NCBI GenBank assembly: GCA_944372095.1
Contig: CALVYG010000002.1
Span: 1-64,000 of the forward strand
Length of the DNA: 64,000 bases
Origin: an uncultured Clostridia bacterium
GTDB lineage: Bacteria; Bacillota; Clostridia; Christensenellales; DTU072
Reading direction: 5' to 3'
The position numbers and the translations under genes are program-made. Shown here one piece after another: positions 24,905 through 33,924 of this stretch (position 1 is the first letter of the stretch; each line of letters opens with the position of its first letter). Below the pieces are notes generated by a model. It did no database searches. It saw only the letters and a program-made list of their open reading frames with translations, and was not told where the DNA came from.

Positions 24905-26020
24905 TCATACGAGATTTTCGGGGTTCAGACATTCGAGCTGCGGAAGAACGAACCTTCCGTCCTTTCTGATAAGCACCCCGTCAAAATAAATTTCCCCTCC
25001 GCCGTACTCGGGCGTTTGTACTAAAACAAGGTCCCAATGTACCGCACTTTGGTTACCGTTATCGCAATCTTCGTAACAGCACCCCGGAGTAAAATGTATC
25101 GAACCGCTTATTTTTTCATCGAACAGTATATCGCCGATAGCTTTGTTTATAAACGGATTTACTCCGAAAGAAAATTCTCCGACGTATCTTGCCCCTTCGT
25201 CCGTATCGAAAATTCTGTTTGCCGCGGCGGTATCGTTTGCCGTTGCCTCGATTATCTTCCCGTCCTTGAATACTAGTCTTACGTCCTTGAATTCTATTCC
25301 GTTTTCTATGCTGGGCGCATTATAATGAATCACTCCGTTAACGCTGTTTTTAACGGGCGCGGTATATATTTCACCGTCGGGAATATTCCGTTCTCCGCTG
25401 CATTTCTGAAATCCTATTCCTTTAATGCTGAACGTAAGGTCGGTATCGGGCGAAACTATGCGTACCTTATCGGTTTTTTCCATCAACGCCCCCAATGCGT
25501 CCATAGCTTTATCCATTTTACCGTAATCGAGATTGCATACTTTGAAATACAAATCCTCGAAAGCTTCGGTACTCATTTTTGCCAGCTGGCTCATTCCCTC
25601 CGTCGGCCACCGCAATATAACCCATTTCGTCTTGCCTACTCTCAGTTCGTGATGAACGGGATGCGAATACAGTCTCGAATACGCGCTCATTCTGTCTTCG
25701 GGTACGTCGCTCAGTTCCAGACTGTTGTTTCCTCCTCTGATTCCGATATAGGCGTCCATTTCTTTCATTCTGTAAGCGTCGAAATCCGCCCACGCTTTCA
25801 GCATTTCGTCCGTCGCGCCGTTAAGCAGCTCACGTTTTACTTTATTATCGGAAATTTCTACAAACGGCATTCCTCCGACAGAATATACTTCTTTTACGAT
25901 TTCGGTTATCATCTCGGAAGGAATTCCCGACGCCTCTATCAGTATTTTTTCTCCTTTTTTAAGATTGCACGAATACCTTACCAATATTTTCGCAAGTTTC
26001 TGCATTCTGGGGTCAATCAT
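24905..26020 (-). CDS. M29-family aminopeptidase
   Basis: A 371-residue metallopeptidase of the thermophilic aminopeptidase (M29, AmpS/PepS) family. The N-terminal domain MQKLAKILVRYSCNLKKGEK is typical. In the catalytic half, metal ligands appear in ERNIPDGEIYTAP, YVGEFSFGVNPF, GSIHFTPG and HWDLVLVQTPEYGGGEIYFDG, i.e. the E...E...H...H-x-D set of the family. These enzymes are cytosolic dimers that cut N-terminal residues with Zn/Co. Length is slightly shorter than the usual 400-413. It follows yjbQ by 14 nt and precedes the acyltransferase by 25 nt, so all are on one transcript. Confidence 0.88.
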   Translation of the reverse strand: MIDPRMQKLAKILVRYSCNLKKGEKILIEASGIPSEMITEIVKEVYSVGGMPFVEISDNKVKRELLNGATDEMLKAWADFDAYRMKEMDAYIGIRGGNNSLELSDVPEDRMSAYSRLYSHPVHHELRVGKTKWVILRWPTEGMSQLAKMSTEAFEDLYFKVCNLDYGKMDKAMDALGALMEKTDKVRIVSPDTDLTFSIKGIGFQKCSGERNIPDGEIYTAPVKNSVNGVIHYNAPSIENGIEFKDVRLVFKDGKIIEATANDTAAANRIFDTDEGARYVGEFSFGVNPFINKAIGDILFDEKISGSIHFTPGCCYEDCDNGNQSAVHWDLVLVQTPEYGGGEIYFDGVLIRKDGRFVLPQLECLNPENLV

Positions 26021-26034
26021 TTTTAATCACCTGC

Positions 26035-26427
26035 CTATCCCTGAATAACTTTTATGTAAAAATTCCTTGTTCTCGGCGGGTCGAATTCCGCAAAGTATAC
26101 GTCCTGCCAGCGACCGAGTACGGGCTTTCCGTCTTCTACGATAAGCGTTTCGCTTGCGCCTATCACACTGCTTTTGACGTGTCCGTCGGAATTTCCCTCG
26201 TCGTGACGGAATTCCGGAAATCTCGGAAACACTTTTTTCAACGCGAAAATCACGTCTCTCTGAACGTCGTCGTCGGCATTTTCGTTAATGGTTATACCTG
26301 CCGTCGTATGCGGACAGAACACAACGCATATTCCGTTTTTTACGCCGCTGAGTTTTATTGCTTCCTCGACATAAGGCGTTATGTTATATAACCCCTCTTT
26401 TTCAGTTTTGATTTCTTTTTTGTACAA
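26035..26427 (-). CDS. YjbQ/UPF0047 family protein
   Basis: A 130-residue protein of the YjbQ family (secondary thiamine-phosphate synthase-like). VVFCPHTTAGITINENADDD (about 35-54), the second histidine motif HDEGNSDGHVKSSVIG and the end LGRWQDVYFAEFDPPRTRNF are all present, giving the conserved metal-binding histidines. Family members can form thiamine phosphate in vitro when overproduced, but the true role is unsettled. Starts with TTG, 5 nt after a strong GGAGGG. First gene of a four-gene operon read from the promoter at 26529-26557. Confidence 0.88.
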   Translation of the reverse strand: MYKKEIKTEKEGLYNITPYVEEAIKLSGVKNGICVVFCPHTTAGITINENADDDVQRDVIFALKKVFPRFPEFRHDEGNSDGHVKSSVIGASETLIVEDGKPVLGRWQDVYFAEFDPPRTRNFYIKVIQG

Positions 26428-26528
26428 ATTACCCTCCGCGTGAGTTCCGATACGCCGTACGGCATTAAAATTTTTCTTTCCGCCGTTATTTCATAGCATT
26501 ACGGAACATAAGCTAATAAATATATTTT

Positions 26529-26557
26529 ATTATAAATAATTATAGCCCAAAAAACAA
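26529..26557 (-). promoter_or_regulatory. promoter of the yjbQ operon, overlapping the upstream terminator
   Basis: Minus strand: TTGTTT (26557-26552), 17-nt spacer, TATAAT (26534-26529). The -35 box is made from the T-tract of the terminator that ends the vWA gene, so termination and re-initiation signals are overlaid. Confidence 0.65.
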
Positions 26558-26576
26558 GCGCTTTTGCTTGTTTTTT
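26549..26576. terminator. intrinsic terminator of the vWA lipoprotein gene
   Basis: 11-bp stem AAAAAACAAGC / GCTTGTTTTTT with a 6-nt loop; works in both directions, T-run on the minus strand follows the vWA gene by about 77 nt. Confidence 0.8.
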
Positions 26577-26653
26577 GCCATTTAGAATTTTATATCCGTT
26601 TCGTCTGAATTTTAACCTGCGCCTTGCGCTTCGAACTTATTTCAGGGTTTTCC

Positions 26654-28138
26654 CTATCCGTAAATTTCCGACGCTTTACCGACTATCGTAACGAATTCGT
26701 TTTTATATAAATCTCCGCCTATATATTCCGTCAGACTTTGCAGTCTTTTCATAATCTCGCTTAATGACGCGCTCCCTTTATAATCGGAATCTCTCAATAT
26801 AAGACCGAATTCCGCAACGCAGGAAATAAATTCAAGGTCATCGCACGATTGCGTTTCTTTCGTTATTTCACTTTTTACGCTCTTATCTTCTTCTCCGCCC
26901 GTAAGAACGTCTTTATACTTTATTTCTATATCCGCAAGCTTCTTTTCTTCACTGTCCGAAAGTTTTATTTCGTACAGCGCCACTACGCTTAAATTACTTC
27001 CTATCTCTCCCGTATCCGCTTCCGTGTTATTAAAGTCATCCTCGGAAATCAACTTCGTATCGTACCCTATCAATCTGTATTTTTCAACGGCACTTGTGAA
27101 CGTAACTCCGGCTTTGGCGTCCTTTGCTACCGTTTTCAGTGTCCCGTTAAGCTCATCACAGAATACTTTTTTCGCTTCCGTTTCGCTGTCAAGATACGCA
27201 TAATTCCCGTTCCCGCTTAACGCAAGTGTCTGCAACATATCGTCGCGCGTGTTGCCCATTCCGACGCCCAGTACCGATAAGTAAATTTTACTTTTCGCTT
27301 TATCCTGTATAAATTCTTTCAAGTCGTCCGTATTGTTTATTCCTACGTTGAAATCGCCGTCTGATATTATTATTACGCGGTTGTTTCCGTTTTCTATATA
27401 ATGCTTCCCGGCAATATCATAAGCCGTTTCCAGTCCACCCTCTCCGCTCGTAGAACCGCTTGCCGTGAGCCTCGCTACGCTTTTCTTTATCTTGTTTCTC
27501 CCGTCTTCGGTACATTCAACTCCATCCAGAACCGTATTGACTCCGCTTGCGTACGTTACAAGTGACACGACGTCTTTCTCTCCCATCGAATCGGTAAGCA
27601 TTTTTATTCCGCTTTTCGCCAAATCAATCCTGTCAACTCCTGCCATCGACCCGGATACGTCGATAAGAAATACATAATTCGCGTTTTCGCTTTGAATTTC
27701 GTACTCCGCGGTTTTTAGTCCGACCATCATAAGTTTGTTTTCCGCGTTCCAAGGACATTCGGATAAATATCCGCTTACCGCCACAGCTCCGCTTTCGGGC
27801 GCGGGAAACGAATAATCAAAATAATTTATAAACTCTTCTATTCTTACGGAATCCGCCTCAACTTTGTCGCCGTTGTTTATTATTCTTCTCATATAACCGT
27901 ACGACGAAGTATTTCTGTCAAGAGAAAAATATGAGGAAGGTTCTTCACTTACGGAAACAAACCCTTTTTCAACCACACTGTCGTGAATATAATCCTTTTC
28001 CGGAACAACCTCCGTTTCTCCCTGAACGGGATAATTATAAAACGCGTCGTTTTTTCCGTCACCCGTACAACCCGTAAGTAAAAAAATTATTACTACGCTC
28101 AAAAATACCGTAAAAAAATATTTCGTTTTTTTTGTCAT
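26654..28138 (-). CDS. von Willebrand factor A domain lipoprotein (YfbK-like)
   Basis: A 494-residue exported lipoprotein. The signal segment YFFTVFLSVVIIFLLTGC ends in a lipobox. An N-terminal YfbK-type region (SSYGYMRRIINNGDKVEADS, VRIEEFINYFDYSFPAP) precedes the vWA domain (about 160-340) with the MIDAS motif DVSGSMAG and the later threonine/aspartate positions in TSGEGGLETAYDIAG and IIISDGDFNVG. A C-terminal domain follows, ending in a helical repeat. Such proteins bind divalent cations and mediate extracellular contacts; the role is unknown. Start set at 28138 because AAAGGAGGT lies 9-15 nt upstream; a longer frame would start before that site. Promoter at 28180-28209. Confidence 0.85.
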   Translation of the reverse strand: MTKKTKYFFTVFLSVVIIFLLTGCTGDGKNDAFYNYPVQGETEVVPEKDYIHDSVVEKGFVSVSEEPSSYFSLDRNTSSYGYMRRIINNGDKVEADSVRIEEFINYFDYSFPAPESGAVAVSGYLSECPWNAENKLMMVGLKTAEYEIQSENANYVFLIDVSGSMAGVDRIDLAKSGIKMLTDSMGEKDVVSLVTYASGVNTVLDGVECTEDGRNKIKKSVARLTASGSTSGEGGLETAYDIAGKHYIENGNNRVIIISDGDFNVGINNTDDLKEFIQDKAKSKIYLSVLGVGMGNTRDDMLQTLALSGNGNYAYLDSETEAKKVFCDELNGTLKTVAKDAKAGVTFTSAVEKYRLIGYDTKLISEDDFNNTEADTGEIGSNLSVVALYEIKLSDSEEKKLADIEIKYKDVLTGGEEDKSVKSEITKETQSCDDLEFISCVAEFGLILRDSDYKGSASLSEIMKRLQSLTEYIGGDLYKNEFVTIVGKASEIYG

Positions 28139-28179
28139 AACCTTCTTACCTCCTTTTTTTCTCATTCCCTTCTTATTTT

Positions 28180-28209
28180 ATTATAACCATATACCAACTT
28201 ACACGTCAA
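28180..28209 (-). promoter_or_regulatory. promoter of the vWA lipoprotein gene
   Basis: Minus strand: TTGACG (28209-28204), 18-nt spacer, TATAAT (28185-28180); leader of about 35 nt to the ATG at 28138. Confidence 0.75.
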
Positions 28210-28274
28210 TATCATAAAATCTCCGAAAATCTCAGCTTTTTGGGGATTTGGTTATCCGAGGGGGAAACCGCTTT

Positions 28275-28312
28275 GAGTATGCAGAGGGAACATCAGTTCC
28301 CTCTGCATACTC
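28275..28312. repeat. 38-nt perfect hairpin (type 2), copy B
   Basis: 17-bp arms GAGTATGCAGAGGGAAC / GTTCCCTCTGCATACTC, 4-nt loop. The outer ten bases equal copy A at 148-186; the inner seven differ but remain perfectly paired. Confidence 0.85.
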
Positions 28313-28336
28313 ATTTTTTGGAAAGATTGGGTTATC

Positions 28337-28379
28337 CGAGGGGGAAACCGCTTTTGGAAAAAATCGGTTGTCCCCCTCG
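28337..28379. repeat. 43-nt imperfect hairpin (type 1), copy B
   Basis: Reverse complement of the hairpin at 81-123 with one loop substitution. Outer arms are CGAGGGGG / CCCCCTCG. Confidence 0.75.
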
Positions 28380-28563
28380 GACTCCCCCTTCCCGAAAATC
28401 TCTGCTTTTTATTATATTGTTTTATCCGCTTATTCAGGTTTATACTGACAATAAAGTTATTGATAAGGATAAAATATCCATATAACTCACCATATTCAAA
28501 GAACGCGAAAAGAAAAAGCGGTTATATATAAATATAATTATGAAGTTTTGGGGAAAGGAGAGC

Positions 28564-28606
28564 GCGAGAGGGAGAACAGATTTTACAAAATCGGTTTCCC
28601 TCTCGC
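28564..28606. repeat. 43-nt hairpin (type 1), diverged copy C
   Basis: Same 43-nt length and plan as 81-123: outer arms GCGAGAGGGA / TCCCTCTCGC, then GAAC with GTTT, one A/G mismatch, and GATTTT / AAAATC around an AC loop. Arm bases differ from copies A and B but pairing is kept. It is a lone hairpin without the 25-bp units. Confidence 0.65.
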
Positions 28607-28627
28607 AGAAAAAAAAAGTAAACCCTC

Positions 28628-28659
28628 AAAAAAAAAAGCGCGAGGGGTGTCCCTCGCGC
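28628..28659 (-). terminator. intrinsic terminator of uvrA
   Basis: 9-bp G+C-rich stem GCGCGAGGG / CCCTCGCGC with a 4-nt loop and ten T on the minus strand, starting 3 nt after the uvrA stop. Confidence 0.92.
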
Positions 28660-28661
28660 AG

Positions 28662-31475
28662 TTATTTTACGGGAATATAAATAGAAGTATAACCTTTTCC
28701 CGAATCGGCAACTTCTTCGGGAGTACCTGCTACAACTATTCTTCCCCCGCCGTCGCCTCCTTCGGGTCCTAAATCTATTATGTGGTCCGCCTGTCTGATT
28801 ACGTCGAGGTTATGTTCTATGACTATTACCGTATTTCCTCCGTCGGTAAATTTATTCAGTATTCCGATAAGTTTTTCAACGTCCGCAACGTGCAAGCCGG
28901 TAGTCGGTTCGTCAAGTATATATACCGTTTTTCCCGTTGACCTTTTACTCAGTTCCGTCGCAAGTTTTATTCTCTGCGCTTCCCCTCCGCTGAACGTCGT
29001 GGCAGGCTGTCCGAGTTTTATATATCCAAGCCCTACGTCTCTCAGCGTTTTGACTTTACCGTATATTCTCGGTATAGGTTCGAAAAATTCGCACGCTTCG
29101 TCCACCGACATTTCCAGAACGTCGTATATGCTTTTACCTTTGTACTTTACTTCGAGCGTTTCTCTGTTGTACCTTTTTCCTCCGCATACTTCGCAGGGAA
29201 CGTATACGTCGGGCAGAAAATGCATTTCTATTTTCAGTATTCCGTCGCCCGAACAGTTTTCACACCGTCCGCCTTTTACGTTGAACGAAAATCTTCCGCT
29301 TCCGTACCCCCTCGCCTGGGCGTCGGCGGTTTTTGCAAAAAGTTCTCTTATATAAGTGAACACGCCGGTGTAGGTTGCAGGGTTACTCCTCGGCGTACGT
29401 CCTATCGGACTTTGGTCTATCGCTATAACTTTATCTACGTTTTCAAGTCCTGTTATTTCGTCGAATTTTCCCTGCGGCAAATGCGCAGAATTCAATTTGT
29501 TTGCAAGATACGGATACAATATCCCGTTTATAAGACTCGATTTCCCGCTTCCGCTGACTCCCGTTACGGCTATGAATTTCCCGAGCGGAAAATCCACGTT
29601 GATATTTTTAAGATTGTTCTGTTTTGCTCCGTAAACGCTTATGAATTCTCCGCTTCCCGCTCTTCTGCGGCAAGGGATTTCTATTTTACGTGTTCCCGCA
29701 AGAAAATCTCCCGTAATCGAGTTCGGATTGCTTATAATATCGTTCACCGTTCCTGCCGCCACGAGCCTTCCGCCGTTTATTCCCGCTCCCGGTCCTATAT
29801 CGACAATATAATCCGCGCTTCTTATCGTATCTTCGTCGTGTTCGACTACTATAAGCGTATTCCCCAAATCTCTCAGCCGTTTCAGCGTCTTTATCAGTCT
29901 GTCGTTATCCCTTTGATGCAATCCGATACTCGGTTCGTCTAAAATATAAAGCACGCCCGTAAGTCCGCTTCCTATCTGCGTCGCAAGACGTATTCTCTGC
30001 GCTTCTCCTCCGCTCAGTGTTCCGCTCGAACGCGATAAATTAAGATAGTTCAACCCTACGTCTACGAGAAATTTCACCCTTTCGTTGATTTCTTTCAGTA
30101 TCGGCGCGGCTACCGTTTGTTCGCGCAAGGATAAATTAAGCGAATCGAAAAACGCTTGAAGTCTGTCCACCGGCATATCGCATATATCGCTGATGTTCCG
30201 CCCTCCCACTGTTATCGAAAGCACGCTTTTTTTAAGCCGTTTCCCTCCGCACGCTTCGCACGGTCTTGCCGTCATGAGTTTTTCTATATCCGCTCTCGCC
30301 GCTTCCGAAGAACTCTCCTTGTATCTTCTCGTTAAATTGTTTACCACTCCTTCGTAATACCCGTCGTAACGCATGGAAAAATTTCGCGTATTAGCTTCGA
30401 ATTCTATTGTCTCGCCGTGTGTTCCGTATAAAAGTATATCCTTTATTTTTTCGGGAAGTTTTTCGTAAGGCGTACTGAGAGAAAATCCGTACCTGCGCGA
30501 AAGCGCGCGGAATTTCATTTGCACCATTTTCCCTGCGTCGAGATTCCAACCCGTACATTTTATCGCTCCGTCTTCCAGCGATACGCTTTTATCGGGAATA
30601 AGTTTATCTATGTCTATCTCGCTTTTGAACCCCAATCCCGTACATTCGGGACATGCACCCGCAGGCGCGTTGAAACTGAACATCCTCGGCGTTATTTCTC
30701 CTATGCTTATTCCGCATTCCGGACAGGAATTGTTTGTCGAAAACAATTCTTCTTCGCCGTTTTCCGCATTTTCAATTATCACAAGTCCGTCGGCAAGTTT
30801 CAACGCGTTTTCCACGCTGTCGGTCAGTCTCCGTCTTATGTCGTCTTTTATTACGAGTCTGTCCACTATCACCGATATATTGTGTTTACGGTTTTTGTCC
30901 AGTTTTATCTCTTCGTCCAATGACTTTATTTCGCCGTCAATCTTTACACGCGCGTATCCGCTTTTTTTCAGATTTTCAAGCTGCTTTACATACTCTCCTT
31001 TACGGTCTCTCACTATCGGCGCAAGAACCATAAATTTCGTTCTGTCTTCCATCAGCATCACTTTATCCACTATCTGGTCTATGCTGATACTCTTTATCTC
31101 CCTACCGCATTGCGGACAATGCGGTATTCCTATCCTCGCATACAGAAGTCTCAGGTAATCGTATATTTCCGTCACCGTTCCCACCGTTGAACGCGGATTC
31201 TGCGACGTCGTTTTCTGGTCTATGCTTATCGCGGGACTTAATCCTTCTATACTCTCCACGTCGGGCTTGTCCATTTGTCCCAAAAACTGTCTTGCATAAC
31301 TCGAAAGACTTTCCACATACCGCCTCTGCCCTTCCGCAAATATCGTGTCGAATGCAAGACTCGATTTCCCGCTTCCGCTCAGTCCCGTAAATACTATCAG
31401 CTTTTCTCTGGGCAGCGTCAAATCGATGTTTTTCAGATTATTCTGCTTTGCGCCTTTTATGATTATGTCGTTCAT
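28662..31475 (-). CDS. uvrA: excinuclease ABC subunit A
   Basis: A 937-residue UvrA. The N-terminal ABC half has Walker [16 protein letters not shown] (about 30-44) and signature [21 protein letters not shown]. The second half has [15 protein letters not shown] and [15 protein letters not shown] with [10 protein letters not shown]. Zinc-finger cysteines are seen in [18 protein letters not shown] and CENCSGDG ... CEVCGGKRY. It is the damage-scanning ATPase dimer of nucleotide excision repair that loads UvrB. Normal full length. It lies 25 nt downstream of uvrB and the terminator follows directly. Confidence 0.98.
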   Translation of the reverse strand: MNDIIIKGAKQNNLKNIDLTLPREKLIVFTGLSGSGKSSLAFDTIFAEGQRRYVESLSSYARQFLGQMDKPDVESIEGLSPAISIDQKTTSQNPRSTVGTVTEIYDYLRLLYARIGIPHCPQCGREIKSISIDQIVDKVMLMEDRTKFMVLAPIVRDRKGEYVKQLENLKKSGYARVKIDGEIKSLDEEIKLDKNRKHNISVIVDRLVIKDDIRRRLTDSVENALKLADGLVIIENAENGEEELFSTNNSCPECGISIGEITPRMFSFNAPAGACPECTGLGFKSEIDIDKLIPDKSVSLEDGAIKCTGWNLDAGKMVQMKFRALSRRYGFSLSTPYEKLPEKIKDILLYGTHGETIEFEANTRNFSMRYDGYYEGVVNNLTRRYKESSSEAARADIEKLMTARPCEACGGKRLKKSVLSITVGGRNISDICDMPVDRLQAFFDSLNLSLREQTVAAPILKEINERVKFLVDVGLNYLNLSRSSGTLSGGEAQRIRLATQIGSGLTGVLYILDEPSIGLHQRDNDRLIKTLKRLRDLGNTLIVVEHDEDTIRSADYIVDIGPGAGINGGRLVAAGTVNDIISNPNSITGDFLAGTRKIEIPCRRRAGSGEFISVYGAKQNNLKNINVDFPLGKFIAVTGVSGSGKSSLINGILYPYLANKLNSAHLPQGKFDEITGLENVDKVIAIDQSPIGRTPRSNPATYTGVFTYIRELFAKTADAQARGYGSGRFSFNVKGGRCENCSGDGILKIEMHFLPDVYVPCEVCGGKRYNRETLEVKYKGKSIYDVLEMSVDEACEFFEPIPRIYGKVKTLRDVGLGYIKLGQPATTFSGGEAQRIKLATELSKRSTGKTVYILDEPTTGLHVADVEKLIGILNKFTDGGNTVIVIEHNLDVIRQADHIIDLGPEGGDGGGRIVVAGTPEEVADSGKGYTSIYIPVK

Positions 31476-31500
31476 AACTTATATTTTTTCCTTTGAAAAA

Positions 31501-33459
31501 TTATTTTTTCAATAATTGTTTAAGTTCGTTTATTCTGTCCCTCAGCGTTATACAGGTCTCAAAATCCAGCTGCGCGCTCGCCGCTTTCATCAGTCCTTTA
31601 AGCCGTTCAATTTCCTTTCCGACTTCGCTTACCGTCATCTTTTTCTTCTCCAAAGACGCTTTTTCGGTTATCAGAATACTGTTTTTGATTTCCTTAATTA
31701 CCGTTTTCGGAACTATACCGTGCGCTTTGTTATAATCCGTCTGATATTTCCGTCTTCTGTCGGTTTCTTCTATCGCGCTCTTCATACTCTGCGTCATCAC
31801 GTCGGCGTACAGTATCACCCTCGCTTCGGCGTTTCTCGCCGCTCTGCCGACGGTTTGGATTATTGACGAACGCGAGCGCAGAAATCCTTCCTTGTCCGCG
31901 TCAAGTATCGCTACAAGCATTACTTCGGGTATATCCAACCCTTCTCTTAAAAGATTTATTCCCACAATTACGTCCGTATCTCCGCGGCGGAGCGCGTTTA
32001 TTATGCTTATTCTTTCCAGCGACTCTATTTCGCTGTGCATATACGTCGCTTTTATTCCGTGTTCCGTTAAATACGCCGTAAGGCTTTCGGACATCTTTTT
32101 CGTGAGCGTGGTAACCAATACCCTTCCGCCTTTTTTTACGGTATTGTCTATTTCTCCGAGTAAATCGTCTATCTGTCCTTCCGTTTTTCTGATTTCTATC
32201 GGCGGGTCCACAAGTCCTGTCGGACGTAACAGCTGTTCTACGACCTGCCCCTGTTCTCTCATTTCGTATTCTCCCGGCGTCGCGCTTACGCATATCAGCT
32301 GTGAAAACCTGTTGTTGAACTCTTCAAACGACAACGGTCTGTTATCAAACGCCGCCCTCAGCCTGAATCCGTAATTTACGAGATTCGTTTTCCTCGCTAT
32401 GTCTCCTGCGTACATCGCTCTGAGCTGCGGAAGCGTCATATGGCTTTCGTCTATGAACATTATAAAATCGTCGGGAAAATAATCCATAAGCGTAAACGGC
32501 GGCTCTCCCGGCGAACGCCCGTCAAAATACCTCGAATAGTTTTCTATCCCGGAACAATACCCTATTTCACGTATCATTTCCATATCGTAGCAAACGCGTT
32601 CTCGCAGCCTTTGTTCTTCTATAAACTTGTTGTTTGCCTTAAAATCCGCACACTCGCTTATCATATCGGCTTTTATTCTCGCAAGAGTGTCTTCAACCTT
32701 TTCGTCGCCTATAACATAGTGCGTTGCGGGAAATATCGCCGCGTGCGAAAGTTTACCCGTGATTTTTCCCGTTGCAGCGTCCTCTTCGTATATACCGTCT
32801 ATTTCGTCTCCGAAAAATTCTATCCTTATTGCCGTATTCGAATTGTTACTCGGAAACACTTCGAGTACGTCTCCTCTTACTCTGAAAGTCGAACGCTCGA
32901 AATCGTATTCTGCACGTTTATATTGAAGTTTCACAAGTTTATCGATAACCTTGTCTCTGTCCGCCGTCATACCGGGTCTGAGGGATATCATCTGATTGAA
33001 ATATTCCTGCGGCGCGCCCAATCCGTATATGCACGATACGGAAGCCACGACTATAACGTCCCGTCTTTCGCCGAGTGACGCGGTGGCGGAATGCCTCAGT
33101 TTATCTATTTCGTCGTTGGTACTCATATCTTTTTCGATATAAGTATCCGTCGACGGTATATATGCTTCGGGACGGTAATAATCGTAATACGAAACAAAAT
33201 ATTCAACGCGGTTATGCGGAAAAAACTCCTTGAACTCGTTACAAAGCTGCGCCGCAAGCGTTTTATTATGCGCTATAACAAGCGCAGGGCGGTTAAGCCT
33301 CGCTATCACGTTCGCCATCGTAAAAGTTTTTCCGCTTCCCGTTACGCCTAAAAGCACCTGCGTTCTTAACCCGTCATTTACCCCTTCGCAAAGCTTGTCT
33401 ATTGCCTGCTGCTGGTCTCCGCAGGGTTTATATTCGCTTACAAGTTCAAATTTTTCCAT
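31501..33459 (-). CDS. uvrB: excinuclease ABC subunit B
   Basis: A 652-residue UvrB. Walker A is VLLGVTGSGKTFTMA (about 37-51), the DNA-inserting beta-hairpin YFVSYYDYYRPEAYIPSTDTY lies near 90-112 with its stacked tyrosines, FIDESH is motif II, and VTTLTKKMSE, INLLREGLDIPE and QTVGRAARNAEA are the helicase C motifs. The C-terminal UVR domain (RLKGLMKAASAQLDFETC) binds UvrC. It forms the UvrA2B loading complex. No clear Shine-Dalgarno precedes the ATG; instead two interleaved short stems that could form a pseudoknot lie at 33464-33499. A LexA-type box was not found. Confidence 0.98.
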   Translation of the reverse strand: MEKFELVSEYKPCGDQQQAIDKLCEGVNDGLRTQVLLGVTGSGKTFTMANVIARLNRPALVIAHNKTLAAQLCNEFKEFFPHNRVEYFVSYYDYYRPEAYIPSTDTYIEKDMSTNDEIDKLRHSATASLGERRDVIVVASVSCIYGLGAPQEYFNQMISLRPGMTADRDKVIDKLVKLQYKRAEYDFERSTFRVRGDVLEVFPSNNSNTAIRIEFFGDEIDGIYEEDAATGKITGKLSHAAIFPATHYVIGDEKVEDTLARIKADMISECADFKANNKFIEEQRLRERVCYDMEMIREIGYCSGIENYSRYFDGRSPGEPPFTLMDYFPDDFIMFIDESHMTLPQLRAMYAGDIARKTNLVNYGFRLRAAFDNRPLSFEEFNNRFSQLICVSATPGEYEMREQGQVVEQLLRPTGLVDPPIEIRKTEGQIDDLLGEIDNTVKKGGRVLVTTLTKKMSESLTAYLTEHGIKATYMHSEIESLERISIINALRRGDTDVIVGINLLREGLDIPEVMLVAILDADKEGFLRSRSSIIQTVGRAARNAEARVILYADVMTQSMKSAIEETDRRRKYQTDYNKAHGIVPKTVIKEIKNSILITEKASLEKKKMTVSEVGKEIERLKGLMKAASAQLDFETCITLRDRINELKQLLKK

Positions 33460-33463
33460 ACAT

Positions 33464-33499
33464 CCGAAAATTCCGTAACCTCTTCTTTCGGCGGTTACG
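33464..33499 (-). other. possible H-type pseudoknot at the uvrB translation start
   Basis: In the mRNA sense (minus strand) CGTAACC (33499-33493) pairs with GGTTACG (33480-33474), and CCGAAA (33491-33486) in its loop pairs with TTTCGG (33469-33464). The two stems interleave as in an H-type pseudoknot with loops of 1, 5 and 4 nt. It ends 4 nt before the uvrB ATG. Could be chance. Confidence 0.35.
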
Positions 33500-33546
33500 T
33501 CAATTTATAAATTTTTGACTTTTTTTAATTTTTTATATGCTGACTT

Positions 33547-33918
33547 TTATCCGAATATCGCTTCAAGTATAAATTTGATAGAAAACGATAATGCCGCTAT
33601 CGCTATCGTTAAAGCAATTCTTATTATCAGTTTACGCCTCGATACCTCTTTATCCCTCAGATAACTTATTCCGTTGTCTTTCAGCGTTATGACGTACATC
33701 AAATCGCCGTTGAGTTTCTTTGCTTTTTCGTAAACGAAATAATTGTCGAGCATAAGTTTATTAAGCGTCTCTTCGAGGTCACCTTCTCTGAAATCCACGC
33801 TGTAAGAAATTCTTGACAGCAGTTCAACGGGAGAAATAAGACACTGTCCGCCCGGCGACCCGCTCGCCGCGGCGTATACCACGTTCATCAATACTTTTTC
33901 TTTTTTTCCGAGTACCAT
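33547..33918 (-). CDS. small winged-helix-like protein with C-terminal membrane anchor
   Basis: A 123-residue protein. Residues about 5-90 look like a winged helix: a helix (KEKVLMNVVYAAA), CLISPVELLSRISY, a helix with DLEETLNKLMLDNYFVYEK, then a two-strand wing DLMYVITLKDNGISYL. A basic stretch (SRRKLIIR) is followed by one membrane helix (IALTIAIAALSFSIKFILEAI) at the very C-terminus. This is tail-anchored topology with the domain in the cytoplasm. It lies 6 nt after a second protein of the same layout and 87 nt before uvrB. Function unknown. Confidence 0.6.
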   Translation of the reverse strand: MVLGKKEKVLMNVVYAAASGSPGGQCLISPVELLSRISYSVDFREGDLEETLNKLMLDNYFVYEKAKKLNGDLMYVITLKDNGISYLRDKEVSRRKLIIRIALTIAIAALSFSIKFILEAIFG

Positions 33919-33924
33919 TTTATT

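Larger units (their letters stand above)
28226..28410 (-). repeat. modular hairpin repeat block, copy B (inverted relative to copy A)
   Basis: Read on the minus strand, this block has the same module order as 53-211: an AAAAAGC-GAG-TTTTCGGGAAGG segment, the 43-nt hairpin, the 25-bp unit, the 38-nt hairpin, then the 25-bp unit again, and finally another start of the first segment. Units lie at 28330-28354 and 28250-28274. Differences from copy A are single substitutions outside the hairpins and paired changes inside them. Like copy A it lies just upstream of a promoter, here that of the vWA gene. The rest of the 28139-28661 gap is AT-rich with no ORF that has a ribosome site. Confidence 0.85.

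Noticed and set aside
28139-28165. Longer start of the vWA lipoprotein
   Set aside because: The extra codons contain the ribosome site AAAGGAGGT for the ATG at 28138, and that ATG gives a standard lipoprotein signal.
33460-33546. LexA/DinR box before uvrB
   Set aside because: No GAAC-4-GTTC palindrome was found; SOS control cannot be claimed.
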